From: Aphrophora alni
Taxonomy: Eukaryota > Arthropoda > Insecta > Hemiptera > Aphrophoridae
Direction of reading: 5' to 3'
Assembly: GCA_963513935.1 (NCBI GenBank)
Contig: OY740768.1
Span: forward strand, 76,670,877 to 76,734,876
Length of the DNA stretch: 64,000 nt
In this document: positions 28,001-35,384 of the stretch, in pieces
Position numbering within the stretch: the first letter of the stretch is position 1
Layout of the letters: each line of letters begins with the position of its first letter
Made by a program: the position numbers and the translations under genes
The notes under the pieces: generated by a model
The model's input: only the letters and a program-made list of their open reading frames with translations
Databases searched by the model: none
Told to the model about the DNA's origin: nothing

Positions 28001-31000
28001 TATTTTCTATTTTTTTATGTAATACACATAGTTACTAAGTCATCATTAAATAACATAGACTGGAGAGAAGATGTTGAATTACCTAACCTAACCTAAATTA
28101 CAAAAAAAAAAACTGTAAAAAAGCAGCAGAAATGGACTTACTTGTTGAGAACATAAAAAGTGAAATGACGACTAAACTTTCGTCAAAGAAGAAAATACAA
28201 CTATTGACGATTCCAGCATCACTGAATTGGTCAAGACAAAAATCAAAGATATTTTTGAAGTGTCCAATTATTCTGCTAGACAAGCACAAAAATTGTACAA
28301 AGAAAAAGGATATCTGGCTGAACCTGAACCAAGGAAAGGAAAGAAACTTTGTTAAGAGGTTGAGGAGTTAGTTGTAAATTTCTATCAAAAGTGATGAGCA
28401 GTCAAGAGTTTTGCCAGGTATGAAAGATGTAGTAAGCTTAGAGAAAAAAAGTTATGAGTAGAAAAGATTAATTTTAAGTAATCTCAATGAAATGTTTGCA
28501 AACTTCAAACGGGAATATCCTGAAATAAAAATAGGGTTCTCTAAGTTTTGTACTCTTCGCCCCAAATGGTGTGTTCTGGTTGGTGCTAATGGCACTCACT
28601 CTGTCTGTGTATGTACCATCCATCAAAATGTCATACTGTTAATACATGCAGCACAACTAGAAGAGAGTTCCAAAGATCTACAAAATCTGCTTTTGTGTGA
28701 AAATTTAACTCAAAACTGCATGTTTAGGTGATGTAAAAAATGTCCATCAAAAGACAATCTAACCACATTCTTACAAACAAAGTTTGAAAACTATGAAGAC
28801 GAAGATAGAATAGATTATAAGCAGTGGCTTGTTACAGATAGGACGCAGATGGTAACACAAACATCAAATATTGATGAACTGACAACAAAAATATAAAAAT
28901 TAATTCCTCATTCTTACATTGCCAAGAGCCAGTCAAGCTATTTTAAAAGCCTCAAAGATACCTGTGCGTCAAATGTAGTGTCATATCAATGGACTTCAGT
29001 GAAAATGACTCCTTTATGATACAAGATGAGGTCCAGGGTTACCACTAGACCTCAGACTCCTGTACTGTTCATCCAGTAATCATTCTTGGTCAACATGTGT
29101 GTTGACCAAGAAAAAAATAGCCTCATCCCATTGTGTCATTTCCGATGACTTAAATCATGATGTTTGTAATTGCAGATGTTCACTATTAAAGTGACGGTTG
29201 TGCAAGACAATACAAAAATAAATACAACTTTATGAACCTTTCACTTCATGAAAGAGACTTCAAAATTAAATACCATGGTCTTTCTTCACTACAAGCCATG
29301 GCAAAACATAATGCGACGGTATTGGAGGAACTGTTAAACGGTTGAAGCGAAAAGCAAGTCTTCAAGATCAACTACTGACTGCAACTACCTTTATTTTTAG
29401 TTTTGTGAAACCAACATTGCAAAAATCAATTTCCATTTTATTTCAAAAGATTCAGTTGATCTGATTCCTTGCAAGCTTGAAAAACACTTTGAAGATCTGA
29501 ATACCCTTCCAGGTACAAGGAGTTTTCACAACTACAGACCCTTGGACTGTTTTGGAACATTAGAAGTAAGGCGAGTCAGTTGTGATGAAAAGCCAATTCT
29601 AACATACAGCTTGAAGAGGGTAAAGTTTAATGTGAAAGAAGAAAATTTGTACCCCTCCTTGCTACATTGCTTGTACATATGACAATCTCTGGTACTTTGG
29701 AATAATCAAATGTTGCCAAAGAAGATGGAGACCATCCCCTTCATTTTACTCGCCAAAATGATATGATATATGTGATGTGCCGATTCGACATCCCTACATG
29801 TATATGTAAATATCCGTGTGTTGTTATGTTTTATTTTAATGTGTTAACGATCTCAACTGAGTGAAAAGAAAAATAACTCTGAAGATGGAGCAGATGCTTT
29901 GAAACGCGTTAGTGTTTTAAAAAAGAAGTCACCTGGCAGAAACCATTAAAGGTAATTTAATTATTAGTTAAAACAATAGTGACTTGGATACTAGCAACAT
30001 GATTCTTAGATTCTGAAAAGAAAGTTTCAAAAATAATTTAGTTCATTAGATTGTAAAGCCAACAGTGAACTAACTGGGCCTATTGAGAAATGTATGGTGA
30101 GTGTAAATGCACAACTGTTAGGAAGACTTACTTTGTATGTGTAAATATTAGTAGGTTATATATATATATATTTTAAAACTGAATCTAGAAATCATATCTG
30201 AACTTATATATTTTTTTATTACAATGTTTATTATTAAAATATGTTTTTCCAAATATTAAAATGTAGTTTATACCTTTCTTTTAAAAGCTATAGCCATTCA
30301 TTGAAATTGAGAGAACCTCACATTGCTTGTAAATAATATATTGAAACTTGTAATGGACTTAAGAAATATAAGGAAAAAAAATACACAGAATTTTTATTTT
30401 ACTAAATTAAAGCCCATTTCATGCAGATAATTTAGGGGGAAAATTTTTCTTGATTATCTCATTCCCTTTTTGAAATATTGAATTCAACACTAAGCCATGT
30501 TCACATTTATAAAACTTAAAAAAAATCAAAAATATGATTTTTTATAATATTTTAGGTTTAACTTAGGTTACTGATAATTAAAAAAAAAAAATTTATAGTT
30601 CTAAGAACCTACTTTAAAAATTTCATCAAGATTGAGTGTCAAATAAGTAAATGAGAAATTATTTTCTTTTCTACAACAGATTTTGTTTGGCATTATCCAA
30701 GGCGCGGAAATTGAAACAACGTTAAAACTTTAAAGTGTCATAACTCAAAAACTAAGTGAAATAAAAAATTGAAATTTGGTGGTGTTACTTATCTCTACAT
30801 ATAGAACAAACATACCAACCTTCATAAAAATCTGAGGTGGGTGAAAAAAATATTTGTGTGGTTGAGTTGACGTGGTATGACCCCCATATAAGTCGAAATA
30901 TATATTTCAGTTTTTTGAATTTACTCCATTAATTTACCCCTGCAGATATACAGTGAGTTATTGCAGGTAGGCAATTTGTCTTATAAATTTAATAAAAAAC

Positions 31001-31341
31001 ATAAGCCAATTTTAACAAATACTATTCAAAATCATAACTAACGTACCCTTACTGATCACTTAGAATAATATAAATTCATTCATAGAGGAGTTTTTTCTTA
31101 ATAAAAGAGTTTAGTACAAATGTTTATCCTAGATTTTTTAATATCCCTACTCAATTACACATATCCAATGTTTGGGAATTATCACACTATTTAGGCAGAT
31201 AAGAAAGAGAAAAATTAAGAAATTTTATATGTTTACATGTATGAAAAAACTTACTTGTTCTTGAGATGCAAAGTGTTGGTCAGCAGAATTAAAGGACCAA
31301 TAAGAATGGTCGAATGTAAAGTCTTTGAAGTTCTCAGATGC
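6798..31341 (-). CDS. Klp98A: KIF16B/Klp98A orthologue, kinesin-3 motor (partial gene, 11 exons)
   Basis: Plus-end-directed microtubule motor of the kinesin-3 family that moves early endosomes. Eleven minus-strand exons total 1785 bases and stay in one frame. The protein order is end of motor strand beta-1 region, P-loop GQTGSGKT, switch I NDTSSRSH, switch II DLAGSE, the motor end [11 protein letters not shown], neck coil, FHA domain, then coiled coil. Exon sequence matches Drosophila Klp98A and human KIF16B closely by memory, including the [13 protein letters not shown] entry and LLGRTNMFR. The missing start (MASxKVAVRVRP type exon) was not found in 31.3-64 kb. The stalk rest and PX lipid-binding domain would lie left of the window. 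Introns range from about 1 to 4.9 kb and are full of transposons. Each exon is listed separately. Confidence 0.96.
7061..7133 (-). CDS. Klp98A: Klp98A exon: stalk coiled coil
   Basis: This 73-base exon enters in phase 2 and ends in phase 0, encoding [20 protein letters not shown] and KEAFK. The charged heptad-like sequence suits the start of the stalk. Its frame and phase fit the exon before and after, and its splice sites are good (acceptor CTTTTCAG, donor GTAAGC). Stalk sequence diverges quickly, so the assignment rests on phase, splice sites and composition. Confidence 0.85.
7134..7630. other. Intron sequence, possible 5' part of a LINE
   Basis: Most of this is unassigned. From about 7380 the sequence becomes less AT-rich and runs straight into the LINE endonuclease frame at 7631. 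It may be the preceding LINE sequence (ORF1 end), but no ORF1 motif is clear. Confidence 0.35.
7631..8040 (+). pseudogene. R1/Jockey-type LINE endonuclease, first half
   Basis: Frame-shifted remnant of the apurinic-like endonuclease that nicks target DNA for non-LTR retrotransposons. Motifs in order: [13 protein letters not shown] at the start, LTQEP (catalytic Glu region), [27 protein letters not shown], and the [17 protein letters not shown] block split over two frames. At least two frameshifts and a stop (TGA where W is expected after QEP) show decay. The frame is cut at 8040 by a TA-flanked DNA transposon and resumes at 8979. Confidence 0.85.
8043..8976 (+). mobile_element. TA-flanked DNA transposon, internally deleted, inserted in LINE
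   Basis: TA dinucleotides lie at 8041-8042 and 8977-8978, with inverted termini starting CTGTCCG and matching over 27 bp with one mismatch (continuing GAGAGTAAAGAAGTCCCCT). TA duplication and such ends fit the Tc1/mariner-IS630 superfamily. The interior has a short transposase remnant and otherwise non-coding sequence, so this 934-bp copy is non-autonomous. Confidence 0.9.
8242..8415 (+). pseudogene. DDE-type transposase N-terminal remnant
   Basis: Open sequence reads [33 protein letters not shown] and [16 protein letters not shown]. This resembles the helix-turn-helix to linker part of an insect IS630-like transposase family whose next segment normally carries the first catalytic Asp (a YLDETW-type motif). 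That catalytic part is deleted here. The family identity is from memory of repeated insect proteins, not from a search. Confidence 0.6.
8979..9128 (+). pseudogene. R1/Jockey-type LINE endonuclease, second half
   Basis: After the inserted transposon the LINE frame resumes: [10 protein letters not shown], then in a shifted frame EVLDFTLGT, then [15 protein letters not shown] sequence. These are the C-terminal endonuclease motifs (PTFxT, EVLDxTL, SDExSLSDH). The fragment is cut again at about 9130 by the start of another TA-associated element. Confidence 0.78.
9131..9540 (+). mobile_element. Mariner-type element fragment
   Basis: Begins CCGGGTGAATAAAAAGTC directly after a TA at 9129-9130, a typical mariner-like terminus in insects. 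It contains a G-run palindrome (9255-9282, CCCCCAAAAATGGGGGATTTTGGGGG region) and then a transposase scrap. No matching right end was found, so it is truncated. Confidence 0.6.
9432..9530 (+). pseudogene. Mariner-type transposase scrap
   Basis: A 32-codon frame ending in TAG reads [20 protein letters not shown] then RLQFCEEI. The HPYKxQxxxELxxDDxDRRxxFCE pattern is a hallmark of the linker just before the first catalytic Asp in a widespread insect mariner-like transposase. The catalytic residues are absent. Confidence 0.8.
9531..9898. other. Intron sequence
   Basis: AT-rich intron with a 19-base A run near 9763-9781. No gene or element recognised. Confidence 0.6.
9899..10926 (-). pseudogene. 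Penelope-like element reverse transcriptase
   Basis: Three overlapping minus-strand frames together give a Penelope-type RT. From the N-terminal side: [15 protein letters not shown] (10585-10926), [13 protein letters not shown] and [17 protein letters not shown] (10344-10583), [21 protein letters not shown] and the catalytic YVDD (9899-10453). Penelope RTs copy element RNA onto exposed DNA ends. At least two frameshifts break the gene. The GIY-YIG endonuclease that should follow the RT is missing at the 9.9-kb end, so the copy is truncated. Confidence 0.9.
10927..11260. other. Flank of the Penelope-like element with hammerhead-like motif
   Basis: Sequence between the RT frame start and a run ending AATAAAATTG. 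It holds the hammerhead-like fold listed at 11178-11217. It could be part of a Penelope pseudo-LTR, though the fold is on the plus strand whereas the RT is on the minus strand. Confidence 0.4.
11178..11217 (+). ncRNA. Decayed type-I hammerhead ribozyme-like motif
   Basis: Stem I TGCC/GGCA pairs perfectly (11178-11181 with 11214-11217). Stem II GCCA/TGGC pairs around loop TTGC, followed by GAAA, a short stem III region and GUU before the cleavage point. The core that should read CUGANGA is TTGTAAA, so activity is very unlikely. Minimal hammerheads of this layout are known from Penelope-like retroelements. Confidence 0.5.
11261..11995. other. Intron sequence
   Basis: AT-rich intron with no recognisable gene or element. 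Confidence 0.6.
11996..12167 (-). CDS. Klp98A: Klp98A exon: end of FHA domain
   Basis: This 172-base exon enters in phase 1 and leaves in phase 2. It encodes [20 protein letters not shown], then [32 protein letters not shown] is diagnostic for KIF16B-type kinesins. The exon ends in a Ser/Leu-rich linker before the stalk. Acceptor GATTCTAG, donor GTGAGC. Confidence 0.96.
12368..12410. repeat. GT microsatellite
   Basis: About 21 uninterrupted GT repeats in the intron between the two FHA exons. Confidence 0.97.
12750..12939 (-). CDS. Klp98A: Klp98A exon: FHA domain core
   Basis: This 190-base exon enters in phase 0 and leaves in phase 1. It encodes [20 protein letters not shown], then [18 protein letters not shown] and [17 protein letters not shown]. 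The pattern of G..H.C.I, a beta strand, then VNG and a G matches an FHA fold. Acceptor TTTTTTTAAG, donor GTAAATC. A 42-base GT microsatellite lies 340 bases downstream in the intron. Confidence 0.96.
13169..13277. repeat. Long AT-repeat hairpin
   Basis: About 75 bases of AT repeat are flanked by exact inverted arms (TATGTTTAAAGCCTTTATAT and its complement). The whole 109 bases can fold into one long stem and sits 36 bases before the pogo-like element. Confidence 0.9.
13314..14097 (+). mobile_element. Pogo/Tigger-like DNA transposon remnant
   Basis: Inverted ends CARTAGACYTYCRATARTCCG at 13314 and, reversed, at 14097, each flanked by TA (13312-13313, 14098-14099). The ends resemble Tigger/pogo termini, in which CAGT...CGATAATCCGG is typical. 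At 784 bp it is a deletion derivative. Its only sizeable frame (13352-13762) is low-complexity at the start, but the part from about 13500 ([20 protein letters not shown] and on) may be the C-terminal tail of a Tigger transposase. Confidence 0.75.
14098..15480. other. Intron sequence
   Basis: AT-rich intron. The two overlapping open frames on opposite strands at 14410-14788 match nothing I know and show no splice or start context. Nothing else seen. Confidence 0.55.
15496..15536 (+). ncRNA. Weak hammerhead-like motif
   Basis: CTCAAGA (one change from CUGANGA), then stem II GACT/AGTC around a loop, then GAAA and CAGG, then GTT. Stem I pairing is poor. It resembles the Penelope-type motif seen more convincingly elsewhere in this gene. 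Confidence 0.3.
15752..15988 (-). CDS. Klp98A: Klp98A exon: neck coiled coil into FHA domain
   Basis: This 237-base exon in phase 0/0 encodes 79 residues. A coiled-coil segment ([19 protein letters not shown]) is followed by [19 protein letters not shown] and [12 protein letters not shown]. The latter is the N-terminal strand of the FHA domain of kinesin-3 proteins. Acceptor GTATTTTAG, donor GTAAATT (weaker than consensus but in frame). Confidence 0.97.
16009..16046. repeat. AT microsatellite
   Basis: TA repeats just upstream (minus strand) of the 15752-15988 exon. A 25-base A run lies at about 16255-16279 in the same intron. Confidence 0.9.
16745..17160 (-). mobile_element. Dispersed repeat with Penelope-type end
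   Basis: The start (GAGCACTGTGGTGAAATTCACAAT region) is shared with sequence at about 33277-33315 in the same orientation. Read on the minus strand it contains the hammerhead-like motif at 16865-16907. I take it as a pseudo-LTR fragment of a Penelope-like element; no RT was found next to it. Confidence 0.45.
16865..16907 (-). ncRNA. Type-I hammerhead ribozyme-like motif, nearly intact
   Basis: Read on the minus strand: stem I CCCT pairs with AGGG at the other end; core CCGATGA (one change from CUGAUGA); stem II GATAAC/GTTATC six perfect pairs around CAT; GAAA; a short self-complementary TGTACA for stem III; and AUC at the cleavage site. Order and spacing follow the minimal hammerheads of Penelope-like elements. 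The single core change (U to C) probably inactivates it. Confidence 0.65.
17220..17392 (-). CDS. Klp98A: Klp98A exon: motor end, neck linker and neck coil
   Basis: This 173-base exon enters in phase 1 and ends in phase 0. It encodes [19 protein letters not shown], then [17 protein letters not shown] and [18 protein letters not shown]. The first part closes the motor core, the INKP segment is the neck linker and the last is the start of the neck coil. Donor GTAAGT at 17214-17219, acceptor TTCTACAG. Confidence 0.97.
17393..21881. other. Large intron of the kinesin gene
   Basis: A 4.5-kb AT-rich intron between the switch II exon and the neck exon. It includes a C run (about 17542-17551) and TA repeats (18608-18628, 19867-19882). 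The segment near 18570-18700 resembles sequence near 35660-35760 and is probably a copy of one dispersed repeat. No coding remnant recognised. Confidence 0.5.
21882..22120 (-). CDS. Klp98A: Klp98A exon: switch II to microtubule-binding core
   Basis: This 239-base exon enters in phase 2 and leaves in phase 1. It encodes [20 protein letters not shown], then [18 protein letters not shown], a short variable loop, then [19 protein letters not shown] and NSKTIMIA. These are the loop 11 to alpha-4/alpha-5 microtubule-binding elements of kinesin motors. The variable loop before IPYRDS is short compared with the Drosophila protein. Confidence 0.98.
22330..22690 (+). pseudogene. LINE C-terminal fragment
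   Basis: Frame-shifted remnant downstream of the RT core of a Jockey-type [23 protein letters not shown], then [20 protein letters not shown], then [14 protein letters not shown] and ILRICSV follow the pattern RxGY..xVPIxxL, FLxKLxNGxIDCPELL, TRxxxLFxxPxxxTNY, ixRmxxl. It lies on the strand opposite to the kinesin gene. Confidence 0.72.
22691..24372. other. Intron sequence
   Basis: AT-rich intron; the open frame at 23366-23566 has no recognisable features. Nothing supported. Confidence 0.55.
24373..24542 (-). CDS. Klp98A: Klp98A exon: switch I and start of switch II
   Basis: This 170-base exon ends in phase 2. It encodes [29 protein letters not shown] (switch I, contacts nucleotide phosphate) and [13 protein letters not shown]. 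The split serine codon (AG plus T from the next exon) restores DLAGSER, the switch II motif. Donor GTAAGC, acceptor TGTGTTAG. Confidence 0.98.
24543..26042. other. Intron sequence with a small palindrome
   Basis: Mostly unassigned. At 25649-25733, GTACAGGCTATCTA and its complement face each other across about 50 bases, so the segment could fold as a hairpin or be the ends of a tiny inverted-repeat element. Confidence 0.45.
26043..26279 (-). CDS. Klp98A: Klp98A exon: motor domain, [12 protein letters not shown] segment
   Basis: This 237-base exon in phase 0/0 encodes 79 residues: [17 protein letters not shown], then [18 protein letters not shown], then [13 protein letters not shown]. This is the kinesin alpha-2/loop region typical of KIF16B. 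Acceptor TTTGTTTTAG, donor GTAATA. The following exon continues with ELMSRGN as expected for the family. Confidence 0.98.
26450..27270 (-). mobile_element. LINE 3' part (RNase H and 3' UTR), antisense
   Basis: This stretch matches 41.6-44.0 kb over most of its length, with identical blocks such as TTACAAGGCTGTAA, AAAAGGACA and CCCAATCAAGG, so it is a dispersed element. Read on the minus strand it has an RNase H end (27083-27178) followed by a long, stop-rich 3' part. It lies in the intron between the P-loop and the [12 protein letters not shown] exons. Confidence 0.75.
27083..27178 (-). pseudogene. LINE RNase H domain remnant
   Basis: Reads [20 protein letters not shown] then [12 protein letters not shown]. 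The WVPGHxxxxGNxKADExAK motif is the final part of the RNase H domain of R1/Jockey/I-type LINEs, which removes the RNA template. The second copy at 43.4-43.6 kb is more decayed. Confidence 0.85.
27857..27973 (-). CDS. Klp98A: Klp98A exon: P-loop of motor domain
   Basis: This 117-base exon in phase 0/0 encodes 39 residues. It holds [19 protein letters not shown], the kinesin Walker A loop that binds ATP, then TFTMTG. Acceptor ATGTTTCAG and donor GTATGT are clean. The residues joined to it upstream and downstream continue the family alignment without gaps. Confidence 0.98.
28120..29790 (+). pseudogene. Transposon-associated protein (cc8K15.2-like family) pseudogene
   Basis: A decayed reading frame on the plus strand with many shifts. 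In order: [143 protein letters not shown], and ICDVPIRHP. This follows the order of a large repeated insect/hydra protein family that databases often call cc8K15.2-like and that is probably the protein of a DNA transposon. The family name is from memory. No element ends were found. It sits in an intron on the strand opposite to the kinesin. Confidence 0.75.
29876..29913 (+). ncRNA. Hammerhead-like motif with consensus core
   Basis: CTGAAGA matches the CUGANGA core exactly; stem II (GAGC/GCTT around AGAT) is followed by GAAA and CGCGTT with a GUU cleavage triplet. Stem I is only ACT/AGT, three pairs. It lies just after the transposon-family pseudogene. Confidence 0.45.
29914..31254. other. Intron sequence
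   Basis: AT-rich intron. The segment 30720-30910 (AACTCAAAAACTAAG and on to GACCCCCATA) looks like part of a dispersed non-coding repeat. No coding content. Confidence 0.5.
31255..31341 (-). CDS. Klp98A: Klp98A exon: motor domain, early part
   Basis: This 87-base exon encodes 29 residues in phase 0/0, including [11 protein letters not shown] and ASQEQ. In kinesin-3 motors this is the segment before the P-loop that follows the nucleotide-independent first strands (FTFD..YWS). Acceptor TTGTTGTAG precedes it and donor GTAAGT follows. It is the most upstream exon found; the initiator exon is missing. Confidence 0.93.
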
Positions 31342-31719
31342 CTACAACAAACATAATATGATTTAAATACAAGTAATCCCAATAAATAGAACTTAGGATA
31401 TTATAAGCTAAATAAATAATATCTACTCTAATATAACCAATAGATGTTTGTGAGTTCATATGATTGTAAGAGGTAATCTCAAAAACTAACCAATTTTGAA
31501 AAATCTTTTACAATTGAAAAGCTTAATTCTTCCATAGGGATATAGACTATATATTACCGTATGAACAAATAGTGATGAATATCAAACATTTATGTAAAAC
31601 TTAGTATAATAATCTTAGTGTATTTCGTTTTCTGTCATGTTCTCTATACACACATTTTATTACTAACTGGACCAAAAGCTGAACAGATAACACATATACC
31701 ATATAGTTACTTTTATAAA

Positions 31720-32481
31720 TAGACTAGCTGATTACCCAGCGTTGCTTACATATTTATTTATCCCAATTTTCTGTTAGACAGTATCAAAAGAAGAATTTTG
31801 TCTCTAGTGTAAAATCGAAGTAACTAAACTTGGGTTTAAATCTCATCACCAATGAGCTTAGCGACCTGAAACACTAAGGATTCGATACAAATTAAAATCA
31901 TTTTAGACATTTTATTTATCACCCCATCTAACCCACAATACTGATGCGGGCTGAACTTGGACTTTAACGGCATGAAAAGTATCACTATTTACCTCAGTGA
32001 CTACAAAAACTATGGATTCAACACTAATATCGGTAGTTTTAATTAATTTTTATGTTACTCTTTCTCACCCTCACTTCAAGACGTGTACTAAGGGTGTCTT
32101 ACTTTCACAATATTTTTTTTCCAGATTGTAACTCATATGTGTATCAATAATATACTCTGAAAACAATGCATTCTACACTAATCTTGATTATTTTAGACAT
32201 TTTTTTTTTCACCTCTTCTCACCCCCAATGGCTATGGGGGTTGAACTTGGACTTAAAATGGGATTGAAAGAGTCACCTATTTATTTCAACAACCATGAAA
32301 ACTATTGATTTGACACTAATATTGGTTCTTATTTATTAGTTTTACATGTAACCCCTTCTCACCCCCATCCCTAAGGATGCTAGGGGTGTCTTACCAATCC
32401 AGTATTTTTTTTCCAGATTGTAAGTTTCCAAGTATACTAAGTTTGACTGAAATTGTTCCAGGTGTTCCAGAGTTATGCTAG

Positions 32482-32538
<57 letters not shown>

Positions 32539-32545
32539 CTATTTT
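31720..32545 (+). mobile_element. RTE/SINE-like repeat ending in a CA microsatellite
   Basis: Starts with ACTAGCTGATTACCCAGCG, the type of terminus seen in insect RTE LINEs and related SINEs (actagctg.tacccgcg). It has three imperfect internal copies of a segment with CACCCC..CTGAACTTGGACTT and ends near AGTATACTAAGTTTGACTGA and a CA repeat. Such tails commonly seed microsatellites. No coding sequence remains. Confidence 0.55.
32484..32537. repeat. CA microsatellite
   Basis: About 27 uninterrupted CA repeats at the end of the RTE/SINE-like repeat. Confidence 0.97.
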
Positions 32546-32754
32546 TACATATATAGACAACAGCTGGTTAAAAATTAATACTCCAATAATTGTATACACA
32601 AATTCTGAATATAATGGTAAGGCCCTTGGGCGTTCCCCTCCCAAGCACTGAAATGAATTCTCTTATTTTATAACAGGGACCTTGTGTTGAGTATGAGAAT
32701 TTATTGTTGTGACATGTTTAGCAATAAGGTAATAAATATATTTAAGTAACATAG

Positions 32755-33010
32755 ATTTTCCTTCTTGTTGTTTAAGGTGAAAAACCTTTCGGTCATCAAC
32801 TTATAAAAATAAAGAGAGAAAAAAAAACATAAAATAAAGACCACAAATACTCTACTAGAATCACGGTCAGAAAGAGACAAGCTTTGGTCAAGAGAGACCA
32901 TATATGAAACATGAAAGAGGCAGATCTAACTCAATACTACATGTAAAAAAAGTTAGATCCAGCTAGGATACCACAAGACCTCCAAGCCCATAGGAGCCCT
33001 GACTTTAAGT
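32755..33010 (+). repeat. Dispersed repeat, copy A
   Basis: Shares a colinear 250-base sequence with 62146-62430 (CTTGTTGTTTA, AAAACCTTTCG, CATAAAATAAAGA, ATCACGGTC, GTCAAGAGAGAC, ACTACATG, CAGCTAGG, CCAAGCCCATA). Family unknown; no open frame. Confidence 0.8.
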
Positions 33011-34956
33011 GAGCCTTGAAGGGAATATAAAAATAAAGTAGAATTAGTATCAGAAGAGAGGCAAATATTACGTAAGTTCAGTTCAAGCTCATAGTATTAT
33101 CTTTTCTCTATTATTAAAATGTATATTTTCTACATTATAGGTATAATGCATGTTTTATCTATTATAATTCGGTACTAGTATTTTCTACATTAAATATATG
33201 AAATATACATATTTAAGAATCTTAAAATATAATTGAAAAAAGGAAAAATAAATAATTAGTTTAAGGTACAATCTTTAATGAGCACTGTGGTACTCTGGTA
33301 AAATTCACAATATTAATTGATAATCCCTCTAACAATAATCACAAGAACAATAACTAAAATCTAAATAATAATAATAATTATTATTTAGTTTATTCCATAA
33401 TTGCAATTATTGTGTTTATAATTATTATTCCTGTAGTTGTGGTTATGGAAATTATCAATTTATTAAGAAACTTAAAGACAAGTATCTTTAGAAGTGTTAA
33501 GTTTAATAAAACAAGAAATAAAAAATGTAGAGCAATGACCAGTACACAATGCCTGTTGACAGGCTTGGACTGGTCAAAAGGACATTTGGGAAGTATTTGC
33601 TGAGCTGCCGCTCATTTTACCCAAAGTGTTGTATTGAGATTTTCATACCTAGAGTTTTCTGTGGATAGCTTCGTGGTATCACATAATATAATAAGGATCG
33701 TGATCAAATAAAACACTGAACTTGAATAGCCAACACCTGAAGAAGCCTCATTCACAGTGTTTAACTATTAGTACAACTATGTGAGTAAAACCCCAACTGC
33801 ATTCTAGCTGCTTTGTAGGACCTAGGCTGCCTCATTTACTACCTAGGAGCTTGAGGTTTGTTTAGCGTATACTTGAACTGTTTGAAGTTGTGATTTATTT
33901 GTGCAGTAACTGACAACTAATCAATAATTGACCACATGTTTTGTAAGGTATCACATTAGTCATTACAGTCTAGGAATAGGATAATGTTAGTAAATTGCCA
34001 TTAAATATAGGAAATTAGTCTCAGCCTATCAACAACTAGGCTTTTAAGGTTTTGTTTTTTGAGCCAGTTAAATTTACTTGGGCAGTATGCTGACATTAAT
34101 CCTATATGTTTTATTCCATTTAGGATTGAGATTTAAGCATTTTGGATTCCATAGGAAGCATTTTGGTTTGAGATAGTTAAATTATTTTAATTAATTTTTT
34201 TAATGTGTTTAATTTATACTGTTAGACTAATGACTGATGTAGTCTTTCATATCTAAAAAGCAGGCTTAAACTCAATCAAAGGAAAACAAGCAAAATAAAC
34301 TATAAGTCCATTATTGCTAATTTTTTTGCAGAAAAAAAAAAATTTTGTTGGGTTAACATAAAACTTGTTCATCTGTTCAAGCTTTTTTTGTTTAGTTCTT
34401 TGTCAGTTGAATAAATTTTATATTTATTCTCTTGGACTGACGAATAGTGTTATTGTTCATGCTTTTAGGCTAATTAATAAAATTGATGTGCACGAAATAG
34501 TTAATAAAATATATAATATTCATAGTGTGTTAATCAATTTTAGATATTCGGATGTATAGTTTACTTGAAGTAAACAAAGTCTACAATGCAAAGAAGCTCC
34601 TAGCCCAGAGCAGTGGTCTAGTGTAGATAGAAATACTGTGTAAACTAAGCAAATGTAAGTCGCTATGTAACTAAGCTATTGAAGGTCGAAAGCATGGTAT
34701 ACATAATGAATTGAAAATATAAACAAACAGTACTTTCAAGAAAGGAATCTCAATATGCATGTGTAGTAGTAGTAGTCTAGCCCTACTTAGTAGTAGTAGT
34801 CAACGGCTGTCACGCATCATTGCTAGTAATTCACAAATCTCCCGTGCCCTGAAGTTGCGTTTGTGCCAATTCAGTTATTTCATTTTCACTCCTGCAGAAC
34901 CTAAAAGGTCTCTGTTAGGAGAATAAAATGCTGCAAATCCGACCTAAAAAAGCTTG
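33011..34956. other. Non-coding stretch
   Basis: Includes a short copy (about 33277-33345) of the Penelope-type repeat seen at 16745, and AGT triplet repeats near 34760-34800. Open frames here are short and unrecognised. Confidence 0.5.
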
Positions 34957-35384
34957 CCCTATACAAAATGCAGAGTTTTATAGGTTACAATGTTGGGCTT
35001 GTAGAAAATGGCTTGTTTATTGGACAGAGTTACATAAGTAAAACCCCGACAATCTACATTGGATGTAAGGAAACATTTTTCTGGATAGTGAGTGACTTTT
35101 TACCTCTAGTGGGAACGGTCTACGCTCTAGTGGAGGACGGAAATTTTTTTTTTAATGTAAGCGTAGACCAACTACCACATAAAATTAAAGTGCTATTTGA
35201 GTAACTCCTCATAGACCATTCTCACTGGATGTGAAAAGTCACTCGCTATCCAGAAAAATTGTTCCTTACATTCAGTGTGGATTGTCAGGGCTTTACTTAT
35301 GTTACTCGTACACCAAGAAAGAAAATTAAGCCATTTTGAAAAAGCACAAAATTGTAACTTTAAACCGTCAGCATTTTGCATAGG
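34957..35384. repeat. Head-to-head imperfect inverted repeat
   Basis: Arms 34957-35134 and 35205-35384 are complements of each other with substitutions and small gaps (shared core GTAAGGAA, TTTTTCTGGATAG, GAGTGACTTTT). Both arms are open on their own sense strands and encode related peptides with C-K-E-x-F-F-W-I-x-S-D-F. The centre also has a smaller inverted pair (GGTCTACGCT/AGCGTAGACC). Confidence 0.8.

Noticed and set aside
32342..32644. 100-codon minus-strand frame with Cys-Val repeats
   Set aside because: The repeat is the CA microsatellite read in frame.
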